A stretch of 64,000 bases of DNA from Erwinia sp. (GCA_964016415.1 OZ024666.1:2337310-2401309), one strand, 5' to 3'. Counted from the stretch's first letter, positions 19,750 to 30,303 are shown. Made by a program: numbers and translations. Notes: generated by a model not told the origin, from the letters alone.

Positions 19750-20537
19750 TCTGACAAAAGCGCATTACCGAAAGAGTGGCGCCAAAAAACCATACCGCCG
19801 GGGCCTGATGAAAATTGCCCTTACGCACAAACGGCAGTGCCTGCCAGAGCGGTGAAGCCATCATTTGCTGCATGACAAAATGATTGTCATGATCAAAACA
19901 GATCACCTCAACATCCTGCAAACCTGCCAGTTGCTCAAGACCGACCACAGCACTGCCCCAGAAATTGGTTTCCCCCTGCCAGGCATTTTCTATTCCGGCA
20001 ATTTCCATCACTTCAACGAACAGGCTGCCACGCCCAAAGACCAGCGCATGGCGATTATCCAGCACCGACATCAGCAGTAATGGTTTACGCAGTTTTGCTC
20101 CCAGACGCCGGGACCAGCTGGCAAGAAACATATCAAAGTGAGACAGATGAGTCCGGGCCTCAGATACTTTGCCAATCCTCTCTGCCAGTTGCATAAGAGA
20201 GTGGCGTGCCACGGTAAGAGGTTTGCCCTGTGCATCAGTAAAAGGGAACGTCATACAAGGTGCTATCGTTGATAAGCGCTTCGGTGACGGGCCAAACCCC
20301 TCAGAGAGCAGCAGAAGTGAGGGGCGTAGCTGAATTAACAGTTCAGGATTTGGCTCTGTACGTAACCCTACATCCACCGTTTCCGGTGCTAAAGCCGGTT
20401 CTGCCACCCACTTATGGTAATTATTGACTTCTGCACACCCCAGCGGAGCAACGCCCAGGGTCAGTAATAATTCTGTCGGTAACCATTCCAGAGTGATAAT
20501 ACGCGAAGTGTCGCTGAACGGCTCTGCCGCATAGCTG
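19724..20537 (-). pseudogene. fhuD: Ferrichrome-binding protein FhuD, 5' end deleted
   Basis: The hydroxamate-siderophore periplasmic binding protein. The preserved frame runs from SYAAEPFSDTSRIITLEWLP through GLRTEPNPELL, GFGPSPKRL, NAWQGETNFWGSAVV and CFDHDN to VWFFGATLSVMRF, all recognisable FhuD segments. The start codon and the Tat-type signal peptide are missing. Directly upstream, in another frame, is the beginning of fhuC. The deletion removed the rest of fhuC and about 30 codons of fhuD. Without a signal peptide the product cannot reach the periplasm. The junction is placed near 20537 by alignment, with a few bases of uncertainty. Confidence 0.9.
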
Positions 20538-20708
20538 TAGCTTCAGTAAGGTGGATTTCCCGGAGCCATTGTGGCCGATTAACCCGCAAAATTGCGCTAC
20601 GGGAAAGGTCAGTGTCAGTGAATCAAGCAATGTCCTGTCACCGATGCGATAACTCACTTTCTCCGGTGAGAAACGTGCATACGATTCGTTTGTAGGATCA
20701 ACACTCAT
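20538..20708 (-). pseudogene. fhuC: Ferrichrome ABC ATPase FhuC, 5' fragment only
   Basis: Only about the first 56 residues of a roughly 265-residue ATPase remain: an N-terminal strand (EKVSYRIGDRTLLDSLTLTFP) and an intact Walker A (GLIGHNGSGKSTLLK). The sequence then joins the middle of fhuD in a different frame, yielding a nonsense tail to the stop at 20421. The signature motif, Walker B and all later parts are gone. The start at 20708 lies 50 bases after the fhuA stop, as expected for the fhuACDB operon. Confidence 0.92.
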
Positions 20709-20758
20709 TATTCACGTCCAGATCGGGTGTAGATTACCACACCCGATTTATCCTCAAT

Positions 20759-22971
20759 TTAGAAACGGAACGTTGCTGTGGCAACTACCTGACGCTCAGC
20801 TCCCCAGAAACAGCCATAACTTTCAAAGCAGCTGGCAACGTACTCACGATCTAACAGATTGTTGACATTTAAAGCCAGCGAAGAACCCGCCATTCCAACA
20901 CGTGCAAGGTCATATTTCACCACCGCATCCATCACTGCGGCACTGCCTACTTTGAAGCTATTGGCGGGATCACCAAAACTCGATCCCAGCAGCCGGCCAC
21001 CGGTACCAATTGTCAGACCTGAAAGAGGGCCACCATTAAAGGTATAATCGCCCCACAGTGAAGCCATATGTTTCGGCACCTGTACCGGGGTGTTACCTTT
21101 CAGTGTGGTATCTTTAGTGTATTGCGCATTGGTATAGGTGTAAGACGCTGTCAGGTTAATATTGGCATTTACCGCCGCTTTTGCCTCAAGCTCGACTCCG
21201 CGCGAACGGATCTCTCCGGCCGGGATGCTATTGTAAACATTGCGGGGGTCCGTGGTCAGGTTATCACTTTTAGTCAGTTGATAAATCGCCCCGGTTAACA
21301 CCATCGCCTGATCTTTGGGCACATATTTCACCCCGGCTTCATACTGCTCACCTTTTGAAGGTTTATAGGCCACACGCGGGCTACTGAACAAACCAAAACC
21401 ATTCGGCTCGAAAGACTGGCTGTAGCTAAAATAAGGTGTGATACCATTATCGAACAGATAATTTACCCCACCGCGCCACGTGAATTGCTGATCATCGCGC
21501 GAGACGTAACCATTATCTGCACGCACAGTGCTGGCTTGCTCAAGCCAGTCATAACGGCCTCCCAGCGTAAACAACCACTGGTTCCACTCTGCCTGATCCT
21601 GAGCATACAGACCGGTCTGGCGGGTCTGATTCAGTTGATAAGGTACCGGTTCGCCAAACGTCACATCACTCATGCCGGGTAAATTATTTAAATCGAGCGC
21701 TGGCGCATTGCCAAACAGCGCACTGATATCATTGCGCATGCGCATAAAATCAACACCAGTCAGAAGCGTGTGCTTCATCTCTCCGGTCGTAAACTGACTT
21801 TGCAGTTGCGTATCGACACTGAAATTTTGCAGGCGCTCACTGTCTGAGACAGTACCCCGGCCAAGATAATGTGCGCGCTCAGCGGAAGATAACGCCTGAC
21901 AGTAAACATTGAATCCATTCATACTGTTGTTACACAGCCCGGTACCATAAGCACTGCGCTGAGCGGTCTTCATTTCAGAAAAACGCAGATTTTGCCGGAC
22001 GGTGAAAATATCATTGAAAGCGTGTTCTGCGCTGTAACCCACCATTTTCTGGTTACGGCTGTAGGTATTATTGCTCGCCCCTTCATTGAAGCCGTTAGAG
22101 AGGTGTCCGCCATTTGGCAGCGGTTGTACTGTTCCCTCTTTCGGTAACCAGCCGTAATAACCGGTCTCAGGTTCATTCTGGAAGTAGGAGAGAAAGGTGA
22201 AAGTGGTTTTACTATCAGGCCGCCAGCTGAATGATGGCGCGATGGCATAACGTTGTTGTTCTGCCCCCTGTTGTTGTGCATTGGAGTCACGCGCTATGCC
22301 GGTCAGACGATAGGAGAACTCGCCGCGTGAATCCAGTGCATCGCTGAAATCAAACGCAGTTTGATACAGGCTGTGGCTGCCCATTTTAAACTGAACTTCA
22401 TGCACGGGCTCTGTGGTAGGCCGTTTGCTGACCATAGAAACGATACCACCGGGGCTACTTTTACCGTAAAGCACCGAAGTAGGTCCGCGCATCAGTTCTA
22501 CCCGTTCCAGCATCCAGGGGTCGATCACGGCATCGTTGTAAAAATCACCCTGCAACTTCAAACCATCAAGGTAATTGTTCTGATTCAACCCTTGCGCTGA
22601 AAAACCACGAATAATCACCAGATCATAAGTATTTGACGCACCGCGACTCATTACGCTCACGCCAGGTGTATATCCCAGCGCTTCTTTAACAGAACTAAAC
22701 TGGTGTGTCTGTATCTCTTCACTGGTCACGACAGACACAGACTGGGGAATTTTTCGATAGGGGTATCAGTTTTCGTACCGGTGGCACTTTTTTTTGCGGC
22801 GATAGTCGGTGCGGGCCCCCACGCCTGCTCTGAATCACTGCGTCCTGAACCTTCGACCACCAGTGTCTGCTCAGCAGCAAATGCAGATGGCGTCAGAATT
22901 AAGGCTATTAAAACAGCTAACTGGCGGCGGGAAAAAACAGACACACGGGAGTTGAACGCAATGGTCATCAA
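20759..22971 (-). pseudogene. fhuA: Ferrichrome receptor FhuA, frameshifted in the plug N-terminus
   Basis: FhuA imports ferrichrome across the outer membrane and is also the receptor of several phages and colicin M. From ATG 22971 (or 22968) the frame gives a signal peptide, a TonB-box region (TLVVEGS), then WGPAPTIAAKKSATGTKTDTPIEK, and is lost at an A5 run (T5 at 22750-22754). A sixth A restores IPQSVSVVTSEEIQTHQFSSVKEALGYTPGVSV and 659 more residues ending in FRF. The barrel is otherwise complete, including NNLLDREYVASCFESYGCFWGAERQV with its paired cysteines. A start inside the plug cannot give an exported protein. Confidence 0.9.
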
Positions 22972-23006
22972 ACAGTTCTCAGCATGGAAGGTTGTTAAAT
23001 ATAAAG

Positions 23007-23025
23007 ACTAATGATTATCATTATT
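23007..23025. promoter_or_regulatory. Fur box upstream of fhuA
   Basis: The 19 bases with core TAATGATTATCATTAT match the Fur consensus GATAATGATTATCATTATC at 16 of 19 positions, 36 bp upstream of the fhuA start. The operator is well preserved although every gene of the operon behind it is broken. Confidence 0.8.
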
Positions 23026-23222
23026 ATCTTCTTTTACATCATAAGCAAAGCGTTGATCAGCCTGCAAGAAAAAACCTTTCTTCGATGTATCAACCAAACA
23101 AAAACCTGAAATTGATTCAAAAAACGGATAATGATTTTATCAGGATCCAGTCTTTGCCTTGTATAAGACCGGGATTTTTAACTTAAGAAAACAGAATACA
23201 TCACGTTTTTTTCCATCAAAAA

Positions 23223-23250
23223 AGCCAGAGGAATCATCTTACCTCTGGCT
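23223..23250 (-). terminator. mrcB terminator
   Basis: AGCCAGAGG / CCTCTGGCT, 9-bp stem with a 10-base loop. On the minus strand it is followed by TTTTTT. It sits 30 bases past the mrcB stop. Confidence 0.85.
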
Positions 23251-23280
23251 TGCAATATCTGGCGAAAGTGAACGAAATCC

Positions 23281-25785
23281 CTACTGCCCGAACATATCTT
23301 TAATCCATTGCGCCACACCCTCGTCAGGTTCACCACCCGCAGGTGTCTTCCCGGTGATCTGCGAAGAGAGATTCTGCTGACAAAGCCCTGTCGGATTGGT
23401 AGTCCACATAGGTAAGGCTCGTCCGGCTCCGCTACCGTTACATATCACATTACCTGCCGCATCAATATTTACCGTAGTAATATCTTCTGGTGGGGTAAGC
23501 ATCAGCGGCGTTGGTGACTGATAGTCAAGATAACGTCGGTAAAGTTGCATCGCACCGCTGGAACCATACAATTTGGTCGGCTGATTGTTGTCACGTCCAA
23601 CCCAGGTGATCGCCACCTCTTTACCATCGATACCAGCAAACCAAGTATCCACCTGATTATTGGTGGTACCGGTCTTCCCGGCCAGATGAGCTTGCGGATA
23701 ACGCGCTCCCAGTGTCCGGCCTGTACCATGATCAATCACCTGTTGTAAGGTATACAACATCAGGTAAGCACCTTGCGCAGGAACAACCCGTTCAGATTGT
23801 GGATAGCTCTGGTATAACACCGTACCATCTTCCGCAATCACTGAACGCAGCGCAGAAAGCGTTGCCCGATTACCTCCACTGGCAATGGTCTGATAAGCCT
23901 GAGCCACTTCAATCGGTGTCAGGTTCAGTGCGCCGAGCAGCATCGCAGGGACAGGCTGCAGCTGTTCTTTAGCTACACCAAGCCGGTTCCAGGTATCAGT
24001 CACCTGATCTAACCCCAGGGCAAGCCCAAGGGTGACCGTTGGTATGTTCATCGAGTTTGTCAGGGCATCCACCAGCATTACCTGACCAGTGAAGCGGCGA
24101 TCATCATTCTGCGGGCTCCAGATTTTCCCCCCAGGCTGTTTCAGCGACAGAGGTTCATCTGCAATCCAGCTATTAAGACGATAACGATCTGGCTGATTAA
24201 GTGCTGTCAGATAGGTGGCTGGTTTCGCCAGTGAGCCAATCGAGCGACGCGCCAGCAAGGCACGGTTATAACCGGCGAAACGTGGATCAGAACCACCGAC
24301 CATGGTACGAACTTCCCCGCTGACACGATCAACAATCACCATTGCCGCTTCCAAATCTGACAATGAACGCTGTTTACGTAATGCGGGTATCCCCTCTTCT
24401 ACTGATTTCTCAGCGGCATCCTGTGACACCGAATCGAGGGTAGTAAAGATTTTGACACCTGACAGATCATTAACTTTATCACCCAGTTTATCCTGGAGCT
24501 CGTTACGTACCATCTGCATAAACGCGGGTTGCGGACTGATCACTCCCCCTTTAGGTTGTACACCTAACGGACGGGCACTCAGCATGTTATAGAGATCCTG
24601 ATCAATCACACTCTGTTGCTGCAATAAACGCAACACCAGATTACGCCTCTCCAGCACCAGTTTTGGGTTACGCCACGGGTTATAGAGCGAGGCTCCTCTT
24701 ACCATTCCCACTAACATCGCCTGCTGGTCTAAACTGAGTTCACCAACCGGACGACCAAAATAGTAGAGACTTGCCAGAGGAAAACCGCGAATTTGATCAT
24801 TTCCAGCCTGACCGAAATAGACCTCATTGAGATACAGCTCAAGAATGCGATCTTTGCTGTAGCGAGAATCCATGATCAGTGCCATATAAGCTTCATTGGC
24901 TTTGCGCCATAATGAGCGTTCATTGGTTAAAAATATATTTTTCACCAATTGTTGTGTCAGGGTACTTCCCCCCTGAACAGCACGCCCGGCAGTAATGTTT
25001 GCCAGCACAGCACGGCCAATAGAAAATAAATTTATGCCATCATGCTGATAAAAATGGCGATCTTCGGTAGCAAGCAAGGTATCGACAAGTAAATCAGGAA
25101 AACCACTGCGTTCAACAAAAAGGCGCTGTTCGCCATTCGGCGATTGCAGCATGGTGATCAAACGCGGATCAAGACGCAGGAAACCAAAATCCCGTCCACT
25201 GTCAAGATTCTTAATCTCTGTCAGTACATCATTACTGAATGACAATCTGGCACGGATCTCTCCCTCTTTGCCGTCCGGGAAATCAAACGGACGCCGGATC
25301 ATCTCGATAACGTTCCCCTTAACGGTGAACTCACCGGGACGCGTCATACGCGATACCTGACGATATTGCGTACCTTCGAGCAGAGTAATCATCTCTTTTT
25401 TATTGTAGGCCATACCCGGTTCAAGACTGACCATTCGTCCGTATACCGTCGCAGGGAATTCCCACACTTTGCCATCAATACGACTACGGATTTGCGAATC
25501 GAGATACACACCGTATACCGCCATCACTGCAATAAAAACCAGCAGCAGTTTGATGAACAACCCAATGAATTTTCTTAATTTACTCTTTTTCGATTTAGGT
25601 GTTTTTTTCTTTTTAGTCACCGCTGCCTGAGCCTCCTGACCTTCATCATCCGCTTGCGCAGTGTTGTACTCATCATCATAAAACGCTTCGTCATCATGCT
25701 CAGTACGCCGTCGCCTGGTTCGTTGCTTCCGGGGGGGAGGTGAGTTTTTCCCTTTCCGTCCTATAGGTTCACGATCATCAGACAT
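23281..25785 (-). CDS. mrcB: Penicillin-binding protein 1B
   Basis: A bifunctional peptidoglycan synthase anchored in the inner membrane: glycosyltransferase (GT51) plus DD-transpeptidase. A charged cytoplasmic N-terminus leads to one membrane helix (near residues 60-85: FIGLFIKLLLVFIAVMAVYGVYL), a UB2H region that binds LpoB, the GT51 motifs ATEDRHFYQHDG and GGSTLTQQLVKN, and the transpeptidase motifs RSIGSLAKP (nucleophile Ser), SMN and KTGTTN. I chose ATG 25785 (834 residues, MSDDREPIGRKGK) by alignment with E. coli PBP1b; a GTG at 25812 is upstream. It lies next to fhuA as in E. coli. Intact. Confidence 0.95.
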   Translation of the reverse strand: MSDDREPIGRKGKNSPPPRKQRTRRRRTEHDDEAFYDDEYNTAQADDEGQEAQAAVTKKKKTPKSKKSKLRKFIGLFIKLLLVFIAVMAVYGVYLDSQIRSRIDGKVWEFPATVYGRMVSLEPGMAYNKKEMITLLEGTQYRQVSRMTRPGEFTVKGNVIEMIRRPFDFPDGKEGEIRARLSFSNDVLTEIKNLDSGRDFGFLRLDPRLITMLQSPNGEQRLFVERSGFPDLLVDTLLATEDRHFYQHDGINLFSIGRAVLANITAGRAVQGGSTLTQQLVKNIFLTNERSLWRKANEAYMALIMDSRYSKDRILELYLNEVYFGQAGNDQIRGFPLASLYYFGRPVGELSLDQQAMLVGMVRGASLYNPWRNPKLVLERRNLVLRLLQQQSVIDQDLYNMLSARPLGVQPKGGVISPQPAFMQMVRNELQDKLGDKVNDLSGVKIFTTLDSVSQDAAEKSVEEGIPALRKQRSLSDLEAAMVIVDRVSGEVRTMVGGSDPRFAGYNRALLARRSIGSLAKPATYLTALNQPDRYRLNSWIADEPLSLKQPGGKIWSPQNDDRRFTGQVMLVDALTNSMNIPTVTLGLALGLDQVTDTWNRLGVAKEQLQPVPAMLLGALNLTPIEVAQAYQTIASGGNRATLSALRSVIAEDGTVLYQSYPQSERVVPAQGAYLMLYTLQQVIDHGTGRTLGARYPQAHLAGKTGTTNNQVDTWFAGIDGKEVAITWVGRDNNQPTKLYGSSGAMQLYRRYLDYQSPTPLMLTPPEDITTVNIDAAGNVICNGSGAGRALPMWTTNPTGLCQQNLSSQITGKTPAGGEPDEGVAQWIKDMFGQ

Positions 25786-25860
25786 AGATCTGCTTTCTCC
25801 TGTGCTCGCCACCTTCCTGGTGGCTCAACGCTGTTAATGCTTCCTCGGGCAGGAAGTAAA

Positions 25861-28284
25861 CTATTTTTTTGTCCGCCGGGTCGGTAATGCTGTCGTCGGG
25901 TTATCAGGCCAGGGATGCTTAGGATAACGCCCTTTCATCTCTTTTTGCACCTCACGATAGGCTCCCTGCCAGAACGCCGTTAAATCGCGGGTGATTTGTA
26001 ACGGACGCTGTGCAGGTGATAATAACTCCAGTATCAAAGGAACGTTTCCCTGAGCGATACGGGGTGTGGTGGCTTCACCAAACATCTCCTGCAATCGTAC
26101 TGCCAGCACAGGGGGTTGTTGTTCCGCATAGCGCAAGGGTAAACGACTGCCGGTTGGCACGGTATAGTGCGTCGGCAACTCACTTTCAAGCAATTCGCGC
26201 TGCGGCCAGGTGAGCAAATTCAGTAATGCCCGGGAACAATCAACTTGTTTTAGTTCACGACCATTACTCACGCTTGACATAGCTGGCAATAACCACTGTT
26301 CTAACCCCCCAAGCAACGCTTCGTCAGTCACTTCAGGCCAGTCCGCCTGCGGTAGCCATGTCGCCGCGCAACCTATTCGACAACGTAGCTGCTCCGCCGG
26401 TGAACTCCAGTTGAGCACGGCGAGCCCTTTTTCTCTTATCCAACTCAGCATCGCTGAATGAAGCTGCTCTGCAGGGGGTTTCTCCAGACGGGTCATACGC
26501 CATTTGATTTCACCCAGCGCTTCAATACGCCAGGCATTAAGCGTACCCTTCTCATCATCCCAGCTCACCGACGTGTATTCATTCATCAGAGAGGGAGCTT
26601 GCGTAATGATCGTCTCAATGTCTATCGGAAATGCCTGTAAAATGCGGGCATCAGGACGGTTGCCTGTTTGTAACAGACCGGGAACGACCAGCCATTCATA
26701 ATGCATCAGTGGATCTGTATCTTCGAGTACCGCACCTGTACCGCCTGACATCTGATAACGCGCAGAGTCGCCTCGGCGTCGCGCAATACGATCAGGGTAT
26801 GCCGTTACCAGTAATAATGCAGCAAGGCTGATATCTACTTTACCGCCATTGTTACCATCCCGTCGCAGTTGCGCGGCGCGCTTTTTCCAGATGGCGAGTG
26901 GACGTAACAGACAGTCACGCAAATCGCTTTCTGCGCGTGGCGGGTTTTCGAGTATCGCAACCAATAGCGCTGCCGTTGCGCAAGCGTCAGGCTGGTTAGC
27001 TGCCTGCAACATCATGGCGGCATGACGAGGTTCTTGTCCCTGCTGTGCCATCGCCCGTCCCTGAGGGGTGAGTTTGCCTTTTTCATCAACGGCACCAAGT
27101 TGCTGCAACAGCTGTGAAGCATAAGCCAGTGATTTCGGTGGTGGTTCATCCAGCCACTGAAGCTGGTGAGGATCACTGCATCCCCAGAACAACAGGTTTA
27201 GCCACAGTCCGGTCAGATCACTGTGCAAAATTTCAGGATCAGCATGTGCCACACAACGCTCAGCCTGGCTTTTGTCTAACAGATGCAGACAAACACCCGG
27301 CGCGAGACGACCGGCCCTTCCTGCACGTTGAGCCATTGACGCCTGACTGATTCGCTGAGTTTGCAGGCGGGTCACTCCACTACGCACATCAAAAAAGGCG
27401 CTACGCTCAAGCGCGCTGTCCACCACTACGCTTATGCCCTCAATCGTCAAACTGGTTTCCGCAATGTTAGTCGCCAGAACCACTTTACGCCGTCCATCCG
27501 TTGCTGCAATGATAGCCTGTCGCTGTTTATCAAGCGGCAGCCCACCATACAGCGGACAAAGATCAACCCCATCATCTACCGATTCAGCCAGCAGACCTTG
27601 CACACGTTGAATTTCTGCCACACCTGGCAAAAAAAGCAACAAAGCACCTTGTGTATTCTGCAACAAACGCCGTGTCTCGCGGGCAACGGTCTCTTCGAAA
27701 GGTAATGCGCTGTCTAAAGGTTGGTAACGACGTTCAACAGGAAAACTGCGGCCCTGGGAACACACTGTTTTTGCCTGGGGTAACATCGCCTGCAGGTGTA
27801 AGTTATCCAGTGTTGCTGACATGACGACAATTTTTAAATCATCGCGTAATCCCTGTTGAATATCGAGTAACAGGGTTAACGCCAAATCACCCTGCAGGCT
27901 GCGCTCATGAAATTCGTCCAGCAACACCAGTGAAGTTTCCTGTAATTCAGGATCCTGTTGTAACATGCGCGTCAGTACGCCTTCAGTAACAACAGAGAGA
28001 CGCGTATCGGGACCGATGCAGTTCTCTCCCCGCATCCGATACCCAACGGTCTCCCCCGGCTGTTCATCTAACTGCTCAGCCAGCCGTTGTGCAACATTAC
28101 GTGCAGCCAGACGTCGCGGCTCCAGCAAAATCATTTTGTTGTTACCTGCCATCCACTGCAGCAGCTGTAACGGTAACCACGTGGATTTTCCCGCACCAGT
28201 AGGGGCTGTCAATACTACCTGGGGGGCCTGTTGCAATGCTTCCAGCAGGTCAGGCAGTACTGCACTGACGGGTGGATTTATCAT
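25861..28284 (-). CDS. hrpB: DEAH-box ATP-dependent helicase HrpB
   Basis: An 807-residue DEAH/RHA-family helicase. Motif I APTGAGKST, motif II DEFH, motif III SATLDN, motif IV-V region (LATNIAETSLTIEG) and motif VI QRAGRAGR are all present, followed by the HrpB C-terminal domain ending RYPKHPWPDNPTT. Its in vivo role is poorly known; E. coli mutants have little phenotype. ATG 28284 was chosen because GGAGAG lies 6 bases upstream and the N-terminus (MINPPVSAVLPDLLEAL) aligns with E. coli; the frame stays open further upstream to 28443. Divergent from thpR, as in E. coli. Confidence 0.94.
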   Translation of the reverse strand: MINPPVSAVLPDLLEALQQAPQVVLTAPTGAGKSTWLPLQLLQWMAGNNKMILLEPRRLAARNVAQRLAEQLDEQPGETVGYRMRGENCIGPDTRLSVVTEGVLTRMLQQDPELQETSLVLLDEFHERSLQGDLALTLLLDIQQGLRDDLKIVVMSATLDNLHLQAMLPQAKTVCSQGRSFPVERRYQPLDSALPFEETVARETRRLLQNTQGALLLFLPGVAEIQRVQGLLAESVDDGVDLCPLYGGLPLDKQRQAIIAATDGRRKVVLATNIAETSLTIEGISVVVDSALERSAFFDVRSGVTRLQTQRISQASMAQRAGRAGRLAPGVCLHLLDKSQAERCVAHADPEILHSDLTGLWLNLLFWGCSDPHQLQWLDEPPPKSLAYASQLLQQLGAVDEKGKLTPQGRAMAQQGQEPRHAAMMLQAANQPDACATAALLVAILENPPRAESDLRDCLLRPLAIWKKRAAQLRRDGNNGGKVDISLAALLLVTAYPDRIARRRGDSARYQMSGGTGAVLEDTDPLMHYEWLVVPGLLQTGNRPDARILQAFPIDIETIITQAPSLMNEYTSVSWDDEKGTLNAWRIEALGEIKWRMTRLEKPPAEQLHSAMLSWIREKGLAVLNWSSPAEQLRCRIGCAATWLPQADWPEVTDEALLGGLEQWLLPAMSSVSNGRELKQVDCSRALLNLLTWPQRELLESELPTHYTVPTGSRLPLRYAEQQPPVLAVRLQEMFGEATTPRIAQGNVPLILELLSPAQRPLQITRDLTAFWQGAYREVQKEMKGRYPKHPWPDNPTTALPTRRTKK

Positions 28285-28359
28285 CGCTCTCTCCATCACT
28301 GACTGTTTTTCCTCTGCCGGACATTGTAGCATTCTCTGCAGGTAAAACCGGGGGAGAGT

Positions 28360-28893
28360 ATGATCGAAAAACCACGTTTCTTCTTTGGGCTGCGCATTCC
28401 CAAAAATTATCATCGTCAGATCATCACCTGGCGTGCAGCACAATTCACGCTTGAATCTGGCTATCAGGTCGCCGCAGATGCTCTCTATTTTCCCCTGGCG
28501 TATCTCGGTACACTCAGCGACACTAAATGTCAGGTACTGCAGCGCCTCGCGGGGCAGGTTCGTCAGCCCCCCTTTACTCTGGCACTGGATGATGCAGGAT
28601 ACTGGCCGCGCGCTGCCAGTATCTGGCTGGGTAGCCGCTCACCTCCTCGGGCACTGTTACAGCTTGCTGCCGTACTGCGTGCACAAGCTGCCCGCAATGG
28701 ATGCCATCAGCCACCTTATCCTTTCCACCCTCAGGTGGTGATTTTGCGCCACGTCGCACCAGAGACAGTCTTACCCAGCTGTGATTTCAGCTGGCCGCTG
28801 TACTTTACTCATTTTACCCTGATGCAATCTTACTATCGGCAGGGGCGTTATCATCAACAGGACGTTGCACAGTGGTCTTTATACCAGGAGTAA
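28360..28893 (+). CDS. thpR: ThpR-like protein (RNA 2',3'-cyclic phosphodiesterase family) lacking both catalytic motifs
   Basis: A 177-residue member of the 2H phosphoesterase superfamily by overall similarity and position between hrpB and sfsA. The family needs two HxT motifs. At the first, the sequence is [12 protein letters not shown]: Tyr43 and Pro45 replace His and Thr. At the second, [13 protein letters not shown] has Gln125 and Val127 instead of His and Thr. Surrounding structure ([25 protein letters not shown]) is well kept and the frame is open. An HFTL string near residue 150 aligns outside the active site and is probably chance. The expected cyclic phosphodiesterase/ligase activity should be absent. 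Ends one base before sfsA. Confidence 0.85.
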   Translation: MIEKPRFFFGLRIPKNYHRQIITWRAAQFTLESGYQVAADALYFPLAYLGTLSDTKCQVLQRLAGQVRQPPFTLALDDAGYWPRAASIWLGSRSPPRALLQLAAVLRAQAARNGCHQPPYPFHPQVVILRHVAPETVLPSCDFSWPLYFTHFTLMQSYYRQGRYHQQDVAQWSLYQE

Positions 28894-28894
28894 T

Positions 28895-29605
28895 ATGTTT
28901 TATCCTTCCGGCTTACAACCCGCTTATTTAATAAAACGTTATAAACGTTTTCTGGCCGATGTCATCACCCCGGATGGCGAAACCCTGACGCTTCATTGTG
29001 CTAACACGGAGGCGATGACCGGTTGTGCCACCCCCGGTGATCGCATCTGGTACTCGACATCAACCAATCTGCAGCGTAAATATCCACACAGCTGGGAACT
29101 GACCGAAAACCGCGAAGGGCATCGGATTTGTATTAATACATCGCGCGCCAATGAGGTGGTACGTGAAGCGCTGACGATGGCGCATATTAGTGAGTTAACC
29201 GGGTACTCTCACTTGCGTAGCGAAGCGCCCGTGACCCTCGGGGCGGAAAAGAGTCGTCTTGATTTTCTTCTGCAATCAGAACAGCGGCCTGATTGCTATG
29301 TAGAAGTCAAATCCGTCACGCTGTTACAGGAGGGGAAAGGGCTCTTCCCCGATGCCGTAACACTTCGTGGTCAGAAACATCTGCGCGACTTAACGGCCCT
29401 GGTTGCCGGTGGGCAACGCGCTGTGTTGTTATTTGCTGTGCTACACACGGGTATCAGCTGCGTTTCACCAGCTGAACATATTGATGCAGCTTACGCCGCG
29501 TTGCTGCGCGATGCACATCAGCATGAGGTGGAAATACTGTGCTACGCTGCCGAAATCACCCTACAGGGTATCTCGCTGCAAAAACCGCTACCGCTTATTC
29601 TGTAA
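28895..29605 (+). CDS. sfsA: SfsA, sugar fermentation stimulation protein / probable nuclease
   Basis: A 236-residue SfsA-family protein. Characteristic segments are [39 protein letters not shown] and [10 protein letters not shown]; the last carries the Asp/Glu-x-Lys pattern of PD-(D/E)xK nucleases, so DNA binding or cleavage is inferred. The start ATG 28895 follows CAGGAG at 4 bases and one base after the thpR stop, giving [13 protein letters not shown] as in E. coli; an upstream in-frame start at 28865 overlaps thpR and is less likely. Cotranscribed with thpR. Confidence 0.93.
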   Translation: MFYPSGLQPAYLIKRYKRFLADVITPDGETLTLHCANTEAMTGCATPGDRIWYSTSTNLQRKYPHSWELTENREGHRICINTSRANEVVREALTMAHISELTGYSHLRSEAPVTLGAEKSRLDFLLQSEQRPDCYVEVKSVTLLQEGKGLFPDAVTLRGQKHLRDLTALVAGGQRAVLLFAVLHTGISCVSPAEHIDAAYAALLRDAHQHEVEILCYAAEITLQGISLQKPLPLIL

Positions 29606-29804
29606 CCTGATAATCTCGCCGTTGAGTAAAAAGATATTTTCCAAAAGGAATAACAGGTTATCAGCTCAGTTGGGTGACTTTTTGCTGCGCAGTTAACACT
29701 ACGTGCGCAGGAACAATTGCCAAGCTTAAGCGCTTCTGTTATTTATAGCGGCCTATTTTTTCCCCTTAGGGGTTCGCTAGTGCGTGTTATCCAGGAGAAA
29801 CGAC

Positions 29805-30260
29805 ATGCAAGAAGGGCAAAACCGTAAAACCTCATCACTGAGCATTCTCGCCATCGCTGGGGTGGCACCTTACCAGGAGAAGCCAGGCGAAGAGTACATG
29901 AACGAGGCCCAGCTGGAACACTTCAGAAAAATTCTCGAAGCCTGGCGTAACCAGCTTCGTGATGAAGTAGACCGCACTGTGTCTCATATGCAGGATGAAG
30001 CCGCCAACTTTCCGGATCCTGTTGATCGCGCGGCTCAGGAAGAGGAGTTCAGTCTTGAATTACGCAATCGCGATCGCGAACGGAAGCTAATTAAAAAGAT
30101 TGAAAAAACGCTGAAAAAAGTGGAGGAAGATGACTTCGGTTTTTGTGAATCCTGTGGTGTGGAAATTGGTATTCGCCGCCTTGAAGCACGCCCGACAGCT
30201 GATCTTTGCATTGACTGTAAAACACTGGCAGAAATTCGCGAAAAACAGATGGCAGGTTAA
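29805..30260 (+). CDS. dksA: RNA polymerase-binding transcription factor DksA
   Basis: A 151-residue cofactor that binds the RNA polymerase secondary channel and, with ppGpp, mediates the stringent response. The coiled-coil tip motif with acidic residues ([14 protein letters not shown], Asp71/Asp74 region) and the C4 zinc finger CESC...CIDC are present. ATG 29805 has AGGAG 7 bases upstream; a GTG at 29784 would add 7 residues. The 200-bp region upstream holds its promoter, with a CCCC-TTA-GGGG hairpin at 29762-29772 in the leader. Confidence 0.96.
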   Translation: MQEGQNRKTSSLSILAIAGVAPYQEKPGEEYMNEAQLEHFRKILEAWRNQLRDEVDRTVSHMQDEAANFPDPVDRAAQEEEFSLELRNRDRERKLIKKIEKTLKKVEEDDFGFCESCGVEIGIRRLEARPTADLCIDCKTLAEIREKQMAG

Positions 30261-30276
30261 TTTTTTTAACATAACG

Positions 30277-30303
30277 CGCAGCAAACCCGCAGGTTTGTCT
30301 GCG
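30277..30303 (+). terminator. Hairpin between dksA and gluQ
   Basis: CGCAG-CAAACC / GGTTTG-CTGCG, 11 pairs with one bulged T and a 4-base loop. No T run follows (the T7 run lies before it), so it looks like a weak or partial terminator limiting read-through from dksA into gluQ. An inefficient terminator at this spot is known from E. coli. Confidence 0.5.

Noticed and set aside
28284..28443. Upstream extension of hrpB to 28443
   Set aside because: It runs over the divergent thpR start, has no similarity to HrpB, and a well-placed ribosome binding site precedes 28284.
28820..28850. HFTL string in ThpR as a substitute catalytic motif
   Set aside because: It aligns with a C-terminal strand that is not part of the active site in the family, and only one such motif is present while two are required.
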